A stretch of DNA of 64,000 nucleotides from JABJAG01 sp965222215 (lineage in GTDB: Bacteria; Pseudomonadota; Alphaproteobacteria; UBA6615), in the NCBI GenBank assembly GCA_965222215.1, contig OZ244931.1, positions 1,054,001 to 1,118,000 on the forward strand. The letters are read 5' to 3'. Under the pieces are notes generated by a model, which was not told where the DNA came from, searched no databases, and saw only the letters and a list, made by a program, of their open reading frames with translations. The position numbers and the translations under genes were made by a program. Below, in pieces: positions 8,555 to 16,970 of this stretch; position 1 is the first letter of the stretch, and the number at the start of each line of letters is the position of its first letter.

Positions 8555-9343
8555 CTACCAGTCGTTGCGCAGGGTGCGCAGGCTCAGGAACACGTCCTCT
8601 TCGCTCGGAGAGTCCCCGAGGTCCGGGAACTTATCCTTTATGCCGTCGATCACGCCGGCGCTGTCGAGGCGCATGAAGGTGTTCACCTTGCGCTCGGTGC
8701 CCAGCGTCGTGACCAGCGCGTCGGCCGGGTCCTGATCCTCGACCTCCGACAGGAGCTTCTTCGCGTCGGCGTTGTCGGGCTCGCGGTCCAAGGTGAACTG
8801 CAGGTTGTTCGCGATGTAGTCGTGGCCCGGGTAGATGCGGGTCGCGTCGGGCAGCTTCGAAATCTTGTCGCGGAAGGTGGCGTAGAGCACGTTCGGGTCG
8901 CCCGAGTGGCAGTGACCGACCCCGGCGTTGAACACCGTGTCGCCGCACAGCAGGTGGGGCTCGTCGCTCTCGCCGAACAGTGAGATGTGGATCGGCGTGT
9001 GGCCAGGGGTCTCCATGACTTCCATGTCGACGGTGCTGCCGAGTTTCACCCGGTCGCCCTCGCGCAGGCCCTTGTCGATTCCCGGAATGGCGGCGCCCGC
9101 ATTGTACGGGCCCATCAGCTTTGCGCCGGTCGCCGCGATCACGTCGTCGTTGCCGGCGATATGGTCGGCATGCTCATGGGTATTCAGCACCCACTTGATA
9201 TCCCAGCCCCTTTCCTTCGCGACGGACAGGCACAGGGGCGGGTCGATCGGATCGATCGCCACGGCCTCGCCGCTTTCGGCGCAGGCCACGATATAGAAGA
9301 AGTTGCGGGCGGAGTTTCCGGTCCAGACCTGTTCGACAATCAT
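8555..9343 (-). CDS. Metallo-beta-lactamase-fold hydrolase, glyoxalase-II-like
   Basis: A 262-residue protein with the dinuclear metal motif THEHADH (His56, His58, Asp60, His61), followed by ETPGHTPIHIS, CGDTVF and YPGHDY, which supply the remaining ligands. It resembles hydroxyacylglutathione hydrolases and persulfide dioxygenase-like enzymes; the C-terminal helical region (NADAKKLL...TFMRLD) favours the glyoxalase II side. The start is the ATG at 9343, since the open frame above it has no family sequence. It converges with the TauE gene with a 1-bp gap. Confidence 0.87.
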   Translation of the reverse strand: MIVEQVWTGNSARNFFYIVACAESGEAVAIDPIDPPLCLSVAKERGWDIKWVLNTHEHADHIAGNDDVIAATGAKLMGPYNAGAAIPGIDKGLREGDRVKLGSTVDMEVMETPGHTPIHISLFGESDEPHLLCGDTVFNAGVGHCHSGDPNVLYATFRDKISKLPDATRIYPGHDYIANNLQFTLDREPDNADAKKLLSEVEDQDPADALVTTLGTERKVNTFMRLDSAGVIDGIKDKFPDLGDSPSEEDVFLSLRTLRNDW

Positions 9344-9402
9344 CTCTGGTTTCCCTGACTGGAGTTGGTTTTCCCGAACATACGATTCTCGCGTGGGCTC
9401 GG

Positions 9403-10497
9403 CTAGTTGTCGTCGTCGCGGTGCAGGAACCGGAACAGGAAGGGTACCAGGATCACGACGACGCTGATGCGCGCGATGTGGTGGGTGGCGACGAACGCCG
9501 TGTCGATGTTCAGGGCCAGCGCGACGAGGCTCATTTCGGTGAAACCGCCGGGGGAGAACGCCAGGATCAGCGGCGCGAAGGGGATGCCGGTGAACATCTG
9601 CAGGATGAGCGCGAACACGGCGGAAATCGTCAGGAGCAGCGCCGTCGCCACGCCGCCGAGCCGGAGAATGCGGCCCAAATCCTTGAAGGTCAGGCCCGAA
9701 AAGCGCGCGCCGACGCCCGTGCCCAGGATCACCTGTGCGATGGCCACGAGGATCACCGGTGGCGCCGCCGCGGTCAGCCCTGTCAGATGTACCGCCGCGC
9801 TGGTGATCATCGGCCCGGCCAGGTGCGGGGCGGGGATGCGCAACAGCTTGGCGCCGTACAGCCCCACCACGGCGCTGGCGGCAAGGATCGCGACGTCGGC
9901 CACGCCCAGCGCGCCGTCGGCCTTCCCGAATGTGCCCAGGCTCGTTTCGAAATCCTCGATGGCACGGAACACGAAGGGCAGGGACATCACCACCAGGAAA
10001 ATGCGCGTCGAGTGCACCACCGAGACCTGGCGTTCGTCGCCGCCGACCGACTGGGTCAGGGTCACCATTTCGTTCAGGCCGCCGGGCACGCCGGCGAAGA
10101 AGGCCGATTTGGAATCGAACTTCGCGACGTGCCGGAAATACAGGTAGGCCGCGATGGTGCTCACCAGCACATAGCCGACCAGCGCCAGCAGCGTGACGGG
10201 CCACAGGGCGATCCGGTCGAGGATATCCGGCGAGAACGCGCTGCCGAGCAGGACGCCGAGCACGATGATCATCCCGGTGCGCAGGCGCACATCGGTGTTG
10301 GTCTCGATCCGGCCGAGCGTTGCCGCCGCCGTCGCCACCATCGCGCCCATCATCCAGGGCAGCGGCAGGTCGAGGTGGTCGAACAGCGCACCACCCGCAA
10401 CGCCGATGGCCAGGGTGCGCAGAAAGATCGGCAGGTCGGCCACCTTGAGCCGGCGGACCGGGTTGGGCGGTTCCGGGTGCATCGTCTCAGTCGTCAT
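9403..10497 (-). CDS. AbrB-duplication family membrane protein
   Basis: A 364-residue, roughly ten-helix membrane protein with two homologous halves; each has a proline/glycine hinge, LPLPWMMGAMVA near residue 44 and IPAPHLAGPMITSA near 220. FFAGVPGGLNEMV and AFSPGGFTEMSLVAL are the signature loops of this family, often annotated historically as ammonia monooxygenase without good evidence. Transport of an organic acid or regulation of a transporter has been proposed. It overlaps the 3' end of the carboxypeptidase-like gene by 11 bp, so it may be the last gene of the nadK unit. Confidence 0.85.
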   Translation of the reverse strand: MTTETMHPEPPNPVRRLKVADLPIFLRTLAIGVAGGALFDHLDLPLPWMMGAMVATAAATLGRIETNTDVRLRTGMIIVLGVLLGSAFSPDILDRIALWPVTLLALVGYVLVSTIAAYLYFRHVAKFDSKSAFFAGVPGGLNEMVTLTQSVGGDERQVSVVHSTRIFLVVMSLPFVFRAIEDFETSLGTFGKADGALGVADVAILAASAVVGLYGAKLLRIPAPHLAGPMITSAAVHLTGLTAAAPPVILVAIAQVILGTGVGARFSGLTFKDLGRILRLGGVATALLLTISAVFALILQMFTGIPFAPLILAFSPGGFTEMSLVALALNIDTAFVATHHIARISVVVILVPFLFRFLHRDDDN

Positions 10498-11473
10498 GAT
10501 CGCCGAAGTGCCGCAGACGGCCGAGGCGCACGGCCGTTTGCCCGGCGACCAGGCGGCGTGCGGGCATGACCAGAACGCAATCGTCGAACGCAGTTGCGAC
10601 GTCCCGGTCGCCGTCCCGCGCGAACACGGTGCCGGCGTCCGCGATCACTTCCAGGTTTCCGACGTCTCGTATGAACGCCGCGCTCCCGGTCTCGGGCACA
10701 AAGCGATCCGAGACCTCGATCCATGTGGCGGCGGGGGGTATCGGCTCGGGTACGACAGGCATGCCGTGGCAGTGAACAAGCCCGATGGCAGACAGGAATC
10801 GGTAGGCGGTTTCGATCGCCATGTCGGCCGTCCCACGTTTCCAGTGGGCGCCGCACTCGGCGAGCAGGGCGTTCGGCGCGGCGTCCGGTGTGTTGAACCG
10901 GCCGTAGTCGCGCATGCGCGTGCCGTCCGGGTGGCCGTGGTCGCTCACGATGACGGCGTTGCCGCCCACCCTGCGGGCCAGGCGCCGTCCCTTCACGGTG
11001 GGACCGCACAGGTGGATCGGGCGGTCGCCGGCCAGCATCGAGTGCAGGTCGAGCAGGTAGTCGGCTTCGTCGATGAAGGGCCATATTTCGCGCGCGCGCC
11101 GGCATTCCAGGCTGCGTGAGGGACGATCGAGGATATCGGGCTGCCACAGCCGGTTCATGTCCTCGTCGACATAGCGTGATGCGTGGGGCTGTTGCGTGTC
11201 GAACAGGCCGAAAGCGGCGGTGTTGACGAAAATGAGGGTGAGACGCCCGCGCGCGGGCCGTATGCCGTGGCGCAGCAGATGGTCGAGGGCGATGGCGCCG
11301 GAAATCTCGTTGCCGTGCGTCAGCGCGCAAATCACGGCGTGCGGGCCGTCGGCGCCGCTGTCGAACCTGTGGACGTAGGGAACCCCGGTATCCGTATCGC
11401 GGTAGCGCGCGATATCCGGCGGAGCGAGCTCGACGCCGGGCGCTGAAGCCTCGGGGCCGCGCGTGGCGGTCAC
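10487..11473 (-). CDS. Succinylglutamate desuccinylase/aspartoacylase-family zinc hydrolase
   Basis: A 328-residue zinc carboxypeptidase-like protein. The metal residues are visible in LTHGNEISG (His and Glu) and LLDLHSM (His). A GTG start at 11473 is chosen because it overlaps the nadK stop as GTGA and an AAGGAG ribosome site lies just upstream, implying coupling to nadK. The frame stays open further upstream but only over nadK sequence. The family removes acyl groups from amino acids (N-acetylaspartate, N-succinylglutamate); the substrate here is not evident, and the protein is somewhat longer than AstE because of a C-terminal domain. Confidence 0.85.
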   Translation of the reverse strand: MTATRGPEASAPGVELAPPDIARYRDTDTGVPYVHRFDSGADGPHAVICALTHGNEISGAIALDHLLRHGIRPARGRLTLIFVNTAAFGLFDTQQPHASRYVDEDMNRLWQPDILDRPSRSLECRRAREIWPFIDEADYLLDLHSMLAGDRPIHLCGPTVKGRRLARRVGGNAVIVSDHGHPDGTRMRDYGRFNTPDAAPNALLAECGAHWKRGTADMAIETAYRFLSAIGLVHCHGMPVVPEPIPPAATWIEVSDRFVPETGSAAFIRDVGNLEVIADAGTVFARDGDRDVATAFDDCVLVMPARRLVAGQTAVRLGRLRHFGDHDD

Positions 11474-12261
11474 GGGGTGAACTGCTCCTTGAGGATGCGT
11501 TCCTCCAGGTTGGTTTCCGGGTCGAACAGAAGCTGGAAGCTGCGGTCCCGGTCCTCCCGGATCGTGACCTCCGCGATGTTGCGGACCTCGAAATCGTCGG
11601 CGGTCGCGCTGACGGGCCGCTTGGCGGTTTCGCGCACCCGGAACACGACTTCGGAATCGTGGGACAGCAATGCGCCCCGCCACCGTCTCGGGCGGAAAGC
11701 GCTGATGGGCGTAAGCGCCAGGATCTCCGCGCTCAACGGGATGATCGGGCCGTGGGCGGAGAGATTGTAGGCCGTGCTGCCCGCCGGGGTGGCGACCAGG
11801 ATGCCGTCGCAGATGAGTTCCTCCATCCGCGCCACGCCGTCGATCTCGATCTCGATCTTGGCGGCCTGGTAGGTCTCGCGCAGCAGCGAGACTTCGTTGA
11901 TCGCGAGAGATTCGTGGGTCTCGCCGTCTGTTGTTTTCGCGACCATGTGCAGCGGATAGAGGGTCACCGCCTGGGCCTTGGAAAGACGGTCCGGCAGGTC
12001 TTCGTCGCTGTAGTCGTTCATCAGGAAACCGACCGAACCCCGGTTGAGGCCGAACACCGGGACTTTCCGGTCCACGAACCGCCGCAGGGTCTGGAGCGCG
12101 AACCCGTCGCCGCCCAGCGCCACGATCACGTCGGCGTCGTCCGGGTCGACGCTCGAATACTTCTCGGTCAGCTTCGCCAGCGAGTCCTGCGCGGTATCGA
12201 AACCGGCGGCAACGAACGCAATCTTCTGGTTGTTCGCGGAGGAACGCGATGTATCGGGCAC
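11470..12261 (-). CDS. nadK: NAD kinase
   Basis: A 263-residue protein with the two NAD kinase signatures: GGDGF (about residues 50-54), which binds NAD, and the conserved loop LVATPAGSTAYNLSAHGPI near 155-173. It phosphorylates NAD to NADP in the cytoplasm using ATP or polyphosphate. Length matches the compact alphaproteobacterial form. The stop codon overlaps the GTG start of the downstream desuccinylase-like gene by four bases, an unusual partner for nadK. Confidence 0.95.
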   Translation of the reverse strand: MPDTSRSSANNQKIAFVAAGFDTAQDSLAKLTEKYSSVDPDDADVIVALGGDGFALQTLRRFVDRKVPVFGLNRGSVGFLMNDYSDEDLPDRLSKAQAVTLYPLHMVAKTTDGETHESLAINEVSLLRETYQAAKIEIEIDGVARMEELICDGILVATPAGSTAYNLSAHGPIIPLSAEILALTPISAFRPRRWRGALLSHDSEVVFRVRETAKRPVSATADDFEVRNIAEVTIREDRDRSFQLLFDPETNLEERILKEQFTP

Positions 12262-12343
12262 GGGTGTAGCGCTCGCTGTTCAGGATGACGAACCGCCGGG
12301 ACTATACAGCACGGACACCCGCGGGGACCATCATGCGGGCATG

Positions 12344-12760
12344 TCAGTCCTCGGGCGTTCCTTCCATGATTCCGGCGCACAGAATGTGGCCGTCCGGATC
12401 CTTCACATAGACTTCTTTCATCCCGTACCATTGTTGTACCGGCCCGGCGACGATCCGGTCTGCGTCCACGCGCGATGCCACATCCACCGGATCCATCCCC
12501 CTGAAGTAAATTGTACCCGCCGGGCTTTTCGGCATCTGCGGATCGAACACGGGAAGTTCTTCCGACAGGCTTTCCGCCGTTTGCAGCATCAGCATGTGCG
12601 TGTCCCATTCCAGCGTTGCGAATACGGCGTCGGCTTCGTGTCCCGTGCCGAGAATCTGCCGGTCGCCCGAGACGAGCATCGTCGGCTCCATGGCGAAGGC
12701 ATCACGGTAGAATGCAACGGACCGGGCCATGTCGGTGACCATCAGGTTGGGAACGATCAT
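12344..12760 (-). CDS. VOC-fold protein, bleomycin-resistance-like
   Basis: A 138-residue single VOC domain beginning MIVPNLMVTDMARSVAFYRD and ending with VKDPDGHILCAG, the usual second-half strand. The start is the ATG at 12760; open frame above it lacks domain sequence. The family includes drug-binding proteins and metal-dependent dioxygenases or lyases, and there is not enough here to choose. It stands alone, divergent from the exported protein at 12859 across about 100 bp. Confidence 0.82.
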   Translation of the reverse strand: MIVPNLMVTDMARSVAFYRDAFAMEPTMLVSGDRQILGTGHEADAVFATLEWDTHMLMLQTAESLSEELPVFDPQMPKSPAGTIYFRGMDPVDVASRVDADRIVAGPVQQWYGMKEVYVKDPDGHILCAGIMEGTPED

Positions 12761-12858
12761 CGGTTGCGAACTCCACTGTTGTCGGCGATACAGCCGGGGA
12801 CGTTCCCATTGTAGATCGGGCCGTACCGGCGCGTGCGGGAAAGTGCAGGAGAATGGCG

Positions 12859-13350
12859 ATGCGGGTACAGGCGATTTGCGCGGGCGCGGTGGCGCTCTGG
12901 GTGCTTGCGGCCGGGCCTGCCGCGGCGCAGGGGGCATCCGGCGACCGTCACGCCGGGTACTACTACCCCGAACCGGAAAGCACGGAGGTCTATGAGGCGC
13001 GTGTGCCGGTCCTTCCGGGCAGCGACCGGACGCGGCGTGTCGGGTTCGTGACGGTGATGACGAATGAAATGCTGAAGAATCCCTACCCGCCGCAGTTCGC
13101 GATATTCGCGAAGGGCGAGGCGGCGGAAAAGCTCATCATCACGGCGCTGAACGAAAACACCTACAACACGCTGTTCCGCGCCCGGGGTCTGTTCGCGATG
13201 TTGACGGCCGTCGCGCGCGGCACGCAGTTGTTTCGCGACAATCCGGAAGCTATTCGCTACACGTTTTTCGATCTGGCGCATCTGCTTGGTTTTGAGCAGA
13301 TCACCTTCACGGACGGCGTGGATTTCGCACACCGGATCGAGTTGCGTTAA
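12859..13350 (+). CDS. Exported protein of unknown function
   Basis: A 163-residue protein with a clear Sec signal peptide: MRVQAICAGAVALWVL followed by AAGPAAAQ, with cleavage likely after AAA. The mature part is short and mixed (GFVTVMTNEMLKNPYPPQFA, then a helical segment and a final FTDGVDFAHRIEL). I recognise no catalytic motif. The second ATG at 12859 is preferred over 12853 because AGGAGA lies at normal spacing from it. Its stop is 4 bp from the convergent Sel1/ankyrin gene. Localisation to the periplasm is predicted; the function is unknown. Confidence 0.75.
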   Translation: MRVQAICAGAVALWVLAAGPAAAQGASGDRHAGYYYPEPESTEVYEARVPVLPGSDRTRRVGFVTVMTNEMLKNPYPPQFAIFAKGEAAEKLIITALNENTYNTLFRARGLFAMLTAVARGTQLFRDNPEAIRYTFFDLAHLLGFEQITFTDGVDFAHRIELR

Positions 13351-13354
13351 GCGG

Positions 13355-15766
13355 CTAGGCGCCGAACGCGCGCAGCACGCGCGCGATTTCCCTGTGTCCG
13401 CCCTGGACGGCGTAGTCGAGCGCCGAGTTGCCGTTTTCGTCGCGCAGCGCGATCGGCGCGCCGGCATCGATCAGCAGCCGGACGACTTCGTCATGGCCGT
13501 TCCACGCGGCGCGCATCAGCGGCGTGAGGCTCTCCTTGTCGACCACATCCGGGGCCGCGCCGTTTTCGAGCAGCTTGCGCACGATGTCTACGTGACCGTT
13601 GCTGGCCGCCCATGAAACGGCGGTACGGCCGTCGTAGTCCGCGACATTCAGGTCCGCGTCCAGTTCGACCAGCAGATCGACCACTTCCTGCTCGCCGCGC
13701 CATGCCGCGTTGATCACGGCCGTGCGCCCGGCGGTGTCCTCGCCCTCCAAGTCGGCGCCGCGCGACAGAAGTTCGGCGATCTGCGCCGTGTTGCCGGCCG
13801 CCGCGGCGTTCAGAAGCTGGTCGCGCAATCCGTTTCCGCTCGAACCGCGCAGGCGCGGGTCGGCTGTGGCGTCCATGAACAACTTGTACTCGCGTGCGAG
13901 CCGGCGTGAGTCGACCACTTCGCGCGGTTCCATCTGACGCTCCAGGATGGGGAGCATGTTATTGGCTTCCTCGTTGCCCTGGGCGGCGGCGAGTTCAAAG
14001 AAGACATGCGACTGGATGTTGTCTTTCGGCACGATGCGCCCGTCCGCGAATAGGGCGCCGAGCAAGAGCTGGGCATCCTCGTCGCCGCGTTCGGCGGCGT
14101 TGCGGAGCAGTTCGACGAGTTCGTCCGGGTTGCTGCCGTCGACCAGCCCCAGCAGGTATCGCTTGGCGAGCTGGGTCTGGGCCTGTGCGAGGCCGGCATC
14201 GGCCGCTTTTTCGAGCGCCTGGTTCGTGCGCAGCGCGCCGGGGTCGGGGTTGCCGCCCAGTGTTTCGGTGGGCGGGCCTTCCGTGATGGCGCGCGCCAGT
14301 TCCTCGTCTTCGCCCGCGATCGCCGCAATCACGGCGGCCAGCGGGTCGTCGGGTCCGCGAATGAGCGCGACGCGATCGCGTTCGCCGGCGTCGGGCGCAC
14401 GGAATTCCTCGCCCGAATCGAGCGATGCGATCTGCTTGTTCGGCAGGTTCGTATCGTCGGTGATTTCGGCCTCGTCGACGCCATTCTCCAGGACGCCGTC
14501 GCGGGATTCCTCGGCTTCCGAGGCCGCGCGCTGCGCGTCGAGGTTGCCGTCCGCGATGTCGACGGCCCACTGGTTGGTGTCGTTGATCGGCCCGCGTTCG
14601 CCCTCGATCTCTTCGTCGATACCGCTGGCCTGCGTGCCGATGTTGGCGAGCGACTTGCCCGGCTCTTCAGGGTCGACGAGTTGCTCGTGATCCAGTTTCG
14701 CCTGGCCCGGCGTATCAAAGCCCTCGATCGTTTTTGCCGGCACCGTCTCGGCCAGCTCCGGCTGCGCCTCCGCGTCGGCGGGCAGCGGCGTATCCGGGGA
14801 TTCGAGGTCGTTGTTCTGGTCGGGCAGCCCCGGCGTGCCGGTGGCCTGCTCGACGACCGTTGTCGCCTCGGTCGGGGATTCGGTGCCGGACGGTGTTTCG
14901 TCCGGGATGCGCGCGGTCGTGGTCTCGACCGGCGCGAGGCTGGCGGTGTCGGCGACCGGGATGTCTTCCGGCGCGCCGCCTTCCTGTTCGGTCTGGAAAC
15001 CCGCGGCGCTGTCGGGAGGGGAAATCTCGCCTTCGTTCGGCGCGGCCGCGGCGGTTGCCTCGTCTTCGCTCTTGCGGCCGGCATCCGTTTCGCCGTCTTC
15101 GAGGCCTTCCGGGTCGCCCGACGCGGGTTCGCCGGTGGTGACCTCATCGGATTCGAGCGCGGCGATTTCCGGCGGCGCTTCGCCGTCGGTGAGGGAGGCG
15201 AACTGCGAGGGAATATCGGTGGGGCCTTCGCGGCGCGCCGGTTCGGTATCCACCGGTTCCCGGTCGGGGTCGGGCGCAAGGTTCACGAAAACGATGATCT
15301 CGCGCGTGGCCGGTTCGCCCGTTTCCTCGTCCTCGCCGGTGTCGCCCTCGTCCTCGCGTGAGCCGTCCGCGGATGCGTCGACGGCCTGGTCGTCCCCGGC
15401 GCCTTCGCCGCCGGCCGGCGCTTCCGCGACCGGGACTTCGTCCGGGCTCCCGAACCGGGAATCCGTGCTGTCCGCGTCGCCGGCTTCGTCGAAGCCGAAC
15501 TCGCCGCTGGAATCGGTGTCCGCGCTGTCGTCGGGGTCGATGCCCGAGGACGTCTCGTCGGAATTCTCTTCGCCCTTGTCGGCGGTCAGGGCGCCGCTGG
15601 AGAACTTGCTCTGGAAGTCGCCCGCTTCGCCGTAGGTCAGCACGTCGCGCGCCTGGCCGCGTCCGAAGACGTCGCCGAACGCCAGCTCGATCGCCGGCAG
15701 GCTGAACAGGGAAGCCGCGACGATCGTTGCGTGCACCACTCCCGATGTTCCGGCGGAGAAAAACAT
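13355..15766 (-). CDS. Large acidic membrane-anchored protein with Sel1 and ankyrin repeats
   Basis: An 803-residue protein in three parts. Residues about 10-30 form one hydrophobic segment (VVHATIVAASLFSLPAIEL), resembling the N-terminal anchor of TonB/TolA-type proteins. Residues about 50-500 are a low-complexity Asp/Glu/Ser/Thr/Ala/Pro tract without predicted fold. Residues about 510-620 are Sel1-like helical repeats (DEDAQLLLGALFADGRI), and about 645-803 hold five ankyrin repeats (DTAGRTAVINAAWRGEQEVV, DGRTAVSWAASNGHVDIV). The architecture suggests an inner-membrane anchor, a long periplasmic or cytoplasmic spacer and a protein-binding head. Orientation and partner are not readable. moaA lies 16 bp upstream on the same strand. 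Confidence 0.8.
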   Translation of the reverse strand: MFFSAGTSGVVHATIVAASLFSLPAIELAFGDVFGRGQARDVLTYGEAGDFQSKFSSGALTADKGEENSDETSSGIDPDDSADTDSSGEFGFDEAGDADSTDSRFGSPDEVPVAEAPAGGEGAGDDQAVDASADGSREDEGDTGEDEETGEPATREIIVFVNLAPDPDREPVDTEPARREGPTDIPSQFASLTDGEAPPEIAALESDEVTTGEPASGDPEGLEDGETDAGRKSEDEATAAAAPNEGEISPPDSAAGFQTEQEGGAPEDIPVADTASLAPVETTTARIPDETPSGTESPTEATTVVEQATGTPGLPDQNNDLESPDTPLPADAEAQPELAETVPAKTIEGFDTPGQAKLDHEQLVDPEEPGKSLANIGTQASGIDEEIEGERGPINDTNQWAVDIADGNLDAQRAASEAEESRDGVLENGVDEAEITDDTNLPNKQIASLDSGEEFRAPDAGERDRVALIRGPDDPLAAVIAAIAGEDEELARAITEGPPTETLGGNPDPGALRTNQALEKAADAGLAQAQTQLAKRYLLGLVDGSNPDELVELLRNAAERGDEDAQLLLGALFADGRIVPKDNIQSHVFFELAAAQGNEEANNMLPILERQMEPREVVDSRRLAREYKLFMDATADPRLRGSSGNGLRDQLLNAAAAGNTAQIAELLSRGADLEGEDTAGRTAVINAAWRGEQEVVDLLVELDADLNVADYDGRTAVSWAASNGHVDIVRKLLENGAAPDVVDKESLTPLMRAAWNGHDEVVRLLIDAGAPIALRDENGNSALDYAVQGGHREIARVLRAFGA

Positions 15767-15782
15767 GATGGCCGTTCGCCCG

Positions 15783-16817
15783 CTATCCGCCCGTGACGCT
15801 CATGTGACGGCCCACGGCGGGAGCATTGCGTCGGCGGTCGATGATGAAGTCGTGCCCCTTCGGCTTGCGGCCGATGGCTTCCTCGATCGCGTCCGTGAGC
15901 AGCGCGTCGTCGTCGCTGGCGCGCAGCGGCGCGCGCAGGTCGGCAGCGTCCTCCTGGCCGAGGCACATGTAGAGCGTGCCGGTGCAGGTCAGGCGCACGC
16001 GGTTGCAGGCCTCGCAGAAATTGTGGGTCAGAGGCGTGATGAAACCGAGCCGCTGCCCGGTCTCCGCGATATCGAAATAGCGCGCGGGTCCGCCCGTGGC
16101 GTGGTCGGACTCGCTCAGCGTCCAGTGTTTCTCCAGTTCGGCCCTCACCATCGACAGCGGCAAATACTGGTCGAGCCGTTGCTCGCCGATTTCGCCCAGC
16201 GGCATGACCTCGATGAACGTCAGGTCGAACCCGTTCTCGCCGCACCAGCTCACCATACGGTCGAGTTCGTCGTCGTTCACGCCACGCAGCGCAACCGCAT
16301 TGATCTTGATCGACAGCCCGGCCGCGCGCGCCGCCGCGATCCCGTCCATGACCTGGTTGAGATTGCCCCAGCGTGTGATGCGCGTGAACTTCTCCGGATC
16401 GAGCGTGTCGAGGGAGATGTTGATGCGCCGCACCCCCGCGTCCGCCAGCTCGTCGGCGTATTTCGCGAGCTGGGTTCCGTTCGAGGTCAGCGTCAGTTCG
16501 TCCAGCGCGCCCGTGTCGAGATGCCGGCCGAGCCGGCGCACGAGCCACATGATGTTCTTGCGCACCAGCGGTTCGCCGCCTGTGAGACGCAGCTTGCGCA
16601 CGCCCATTTCCACGAAGCGCGTGCACAGCCGGTCGAGTTCCTCCAGCGAAAGCACCTCGGCCTTGGGCAGGAATGTCATGTCCTCGGCCATGCAGTAGAC
16701 GCACCGGAGGTCACAACGGTCGGTCACGGACACGCGCAGGTAGGTGATCGGCCGCGCGAAGGGGTCGATCAACGGTTCCGTGGCGGGTGTCGCATTTTGT
16801 GAAGTATCTGATTTCAT
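15783..16817 (-). CDS. moaA: GTP 3',8-cyclase (molybdenum cofactor biosynthesis)
   Basis: A 344-residue radical-SAM enzyme. The N-terminal cluster motif is TDRCDLRCVYC (CxxxCxxC), followed by LTGGEPLVR, which binds SAM. The C-terminal second 4Fe-4S site is in NFCEACNRVRLTCTG with a third cysteine soon after. The protein ends in Gly-Gly, required for MoaA activity. It performs the first step of molybdopterin synthesis with MoaC. The ATG at 16817 fits the family length; a much longer open frame upstream is not coding. The Mo/W genes downstream and across the divergent promoter give it context. Confidence 0.95.
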   Translation of the reverse strand: MKSDTSQNATPATEPLIDPFARPITYLRVSVTDRCDLRCVYCMAEDMTFLPKAEVLSLEELDRLCTRFVEMGVRKLRLTGGEPLVRKNIMWLVRRLGRHLDTGALDELTLTSNGTQLAKYADELADAGVRRINISLDTLDPEKFTRITRWGNLNQVMDGIAAARAAGLSIKINAVALRGVNDDELDRMVSWCGENGFDLTFIEVMPLGEIGEQRLDQYLPLSMVRAELEKHWTLSESDHATGGPARYFDIAETGQRLGFITPLTHNFCEACNRVRLTCTGTLYMCLGQEDAADLRAPLRASDDDALLTDAIEEAIGRKPKGHDFIIDRRRNAPAVGRHMSVTGG

Positions 16818-16821
16818 GGAC

Positions 16822-16849
16822 GGATATGTAGTACATTCCGCGAACGGAA
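16822..16849. promoter_or_regulatory. Two overlapping inverted repeats in the moaA/regulator intergenic region
   Basis: In the 153-bp divergent region, GGATATGTAGTACATTCC (16822-16839) is an imperfect palindrome and TTCCGCGAACGGAA (16836-16849) a perfect one with a CGAA centre. They lie directly upstream of the moaA start, where a repressor could block ribosome or polymerase. The divergent HTH/binding-domain gene is the obvious candidate regulator. I see no molybdenum-cofactor riboswitch in this short leader. Binding is inference. Confidence 0.4.
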
Positions 16850-16970
16850 AGTAGGGGGTGGTAACCCGCGTTTGGACCTTTTCCGCTAATTCAGACATAT
16901 TCCTGCAGGTTTCTGCATTCCGTAGGCCGTTCACGCCTTCGCGTGCCGTTACGGTAAGGAGGCATGTTCC

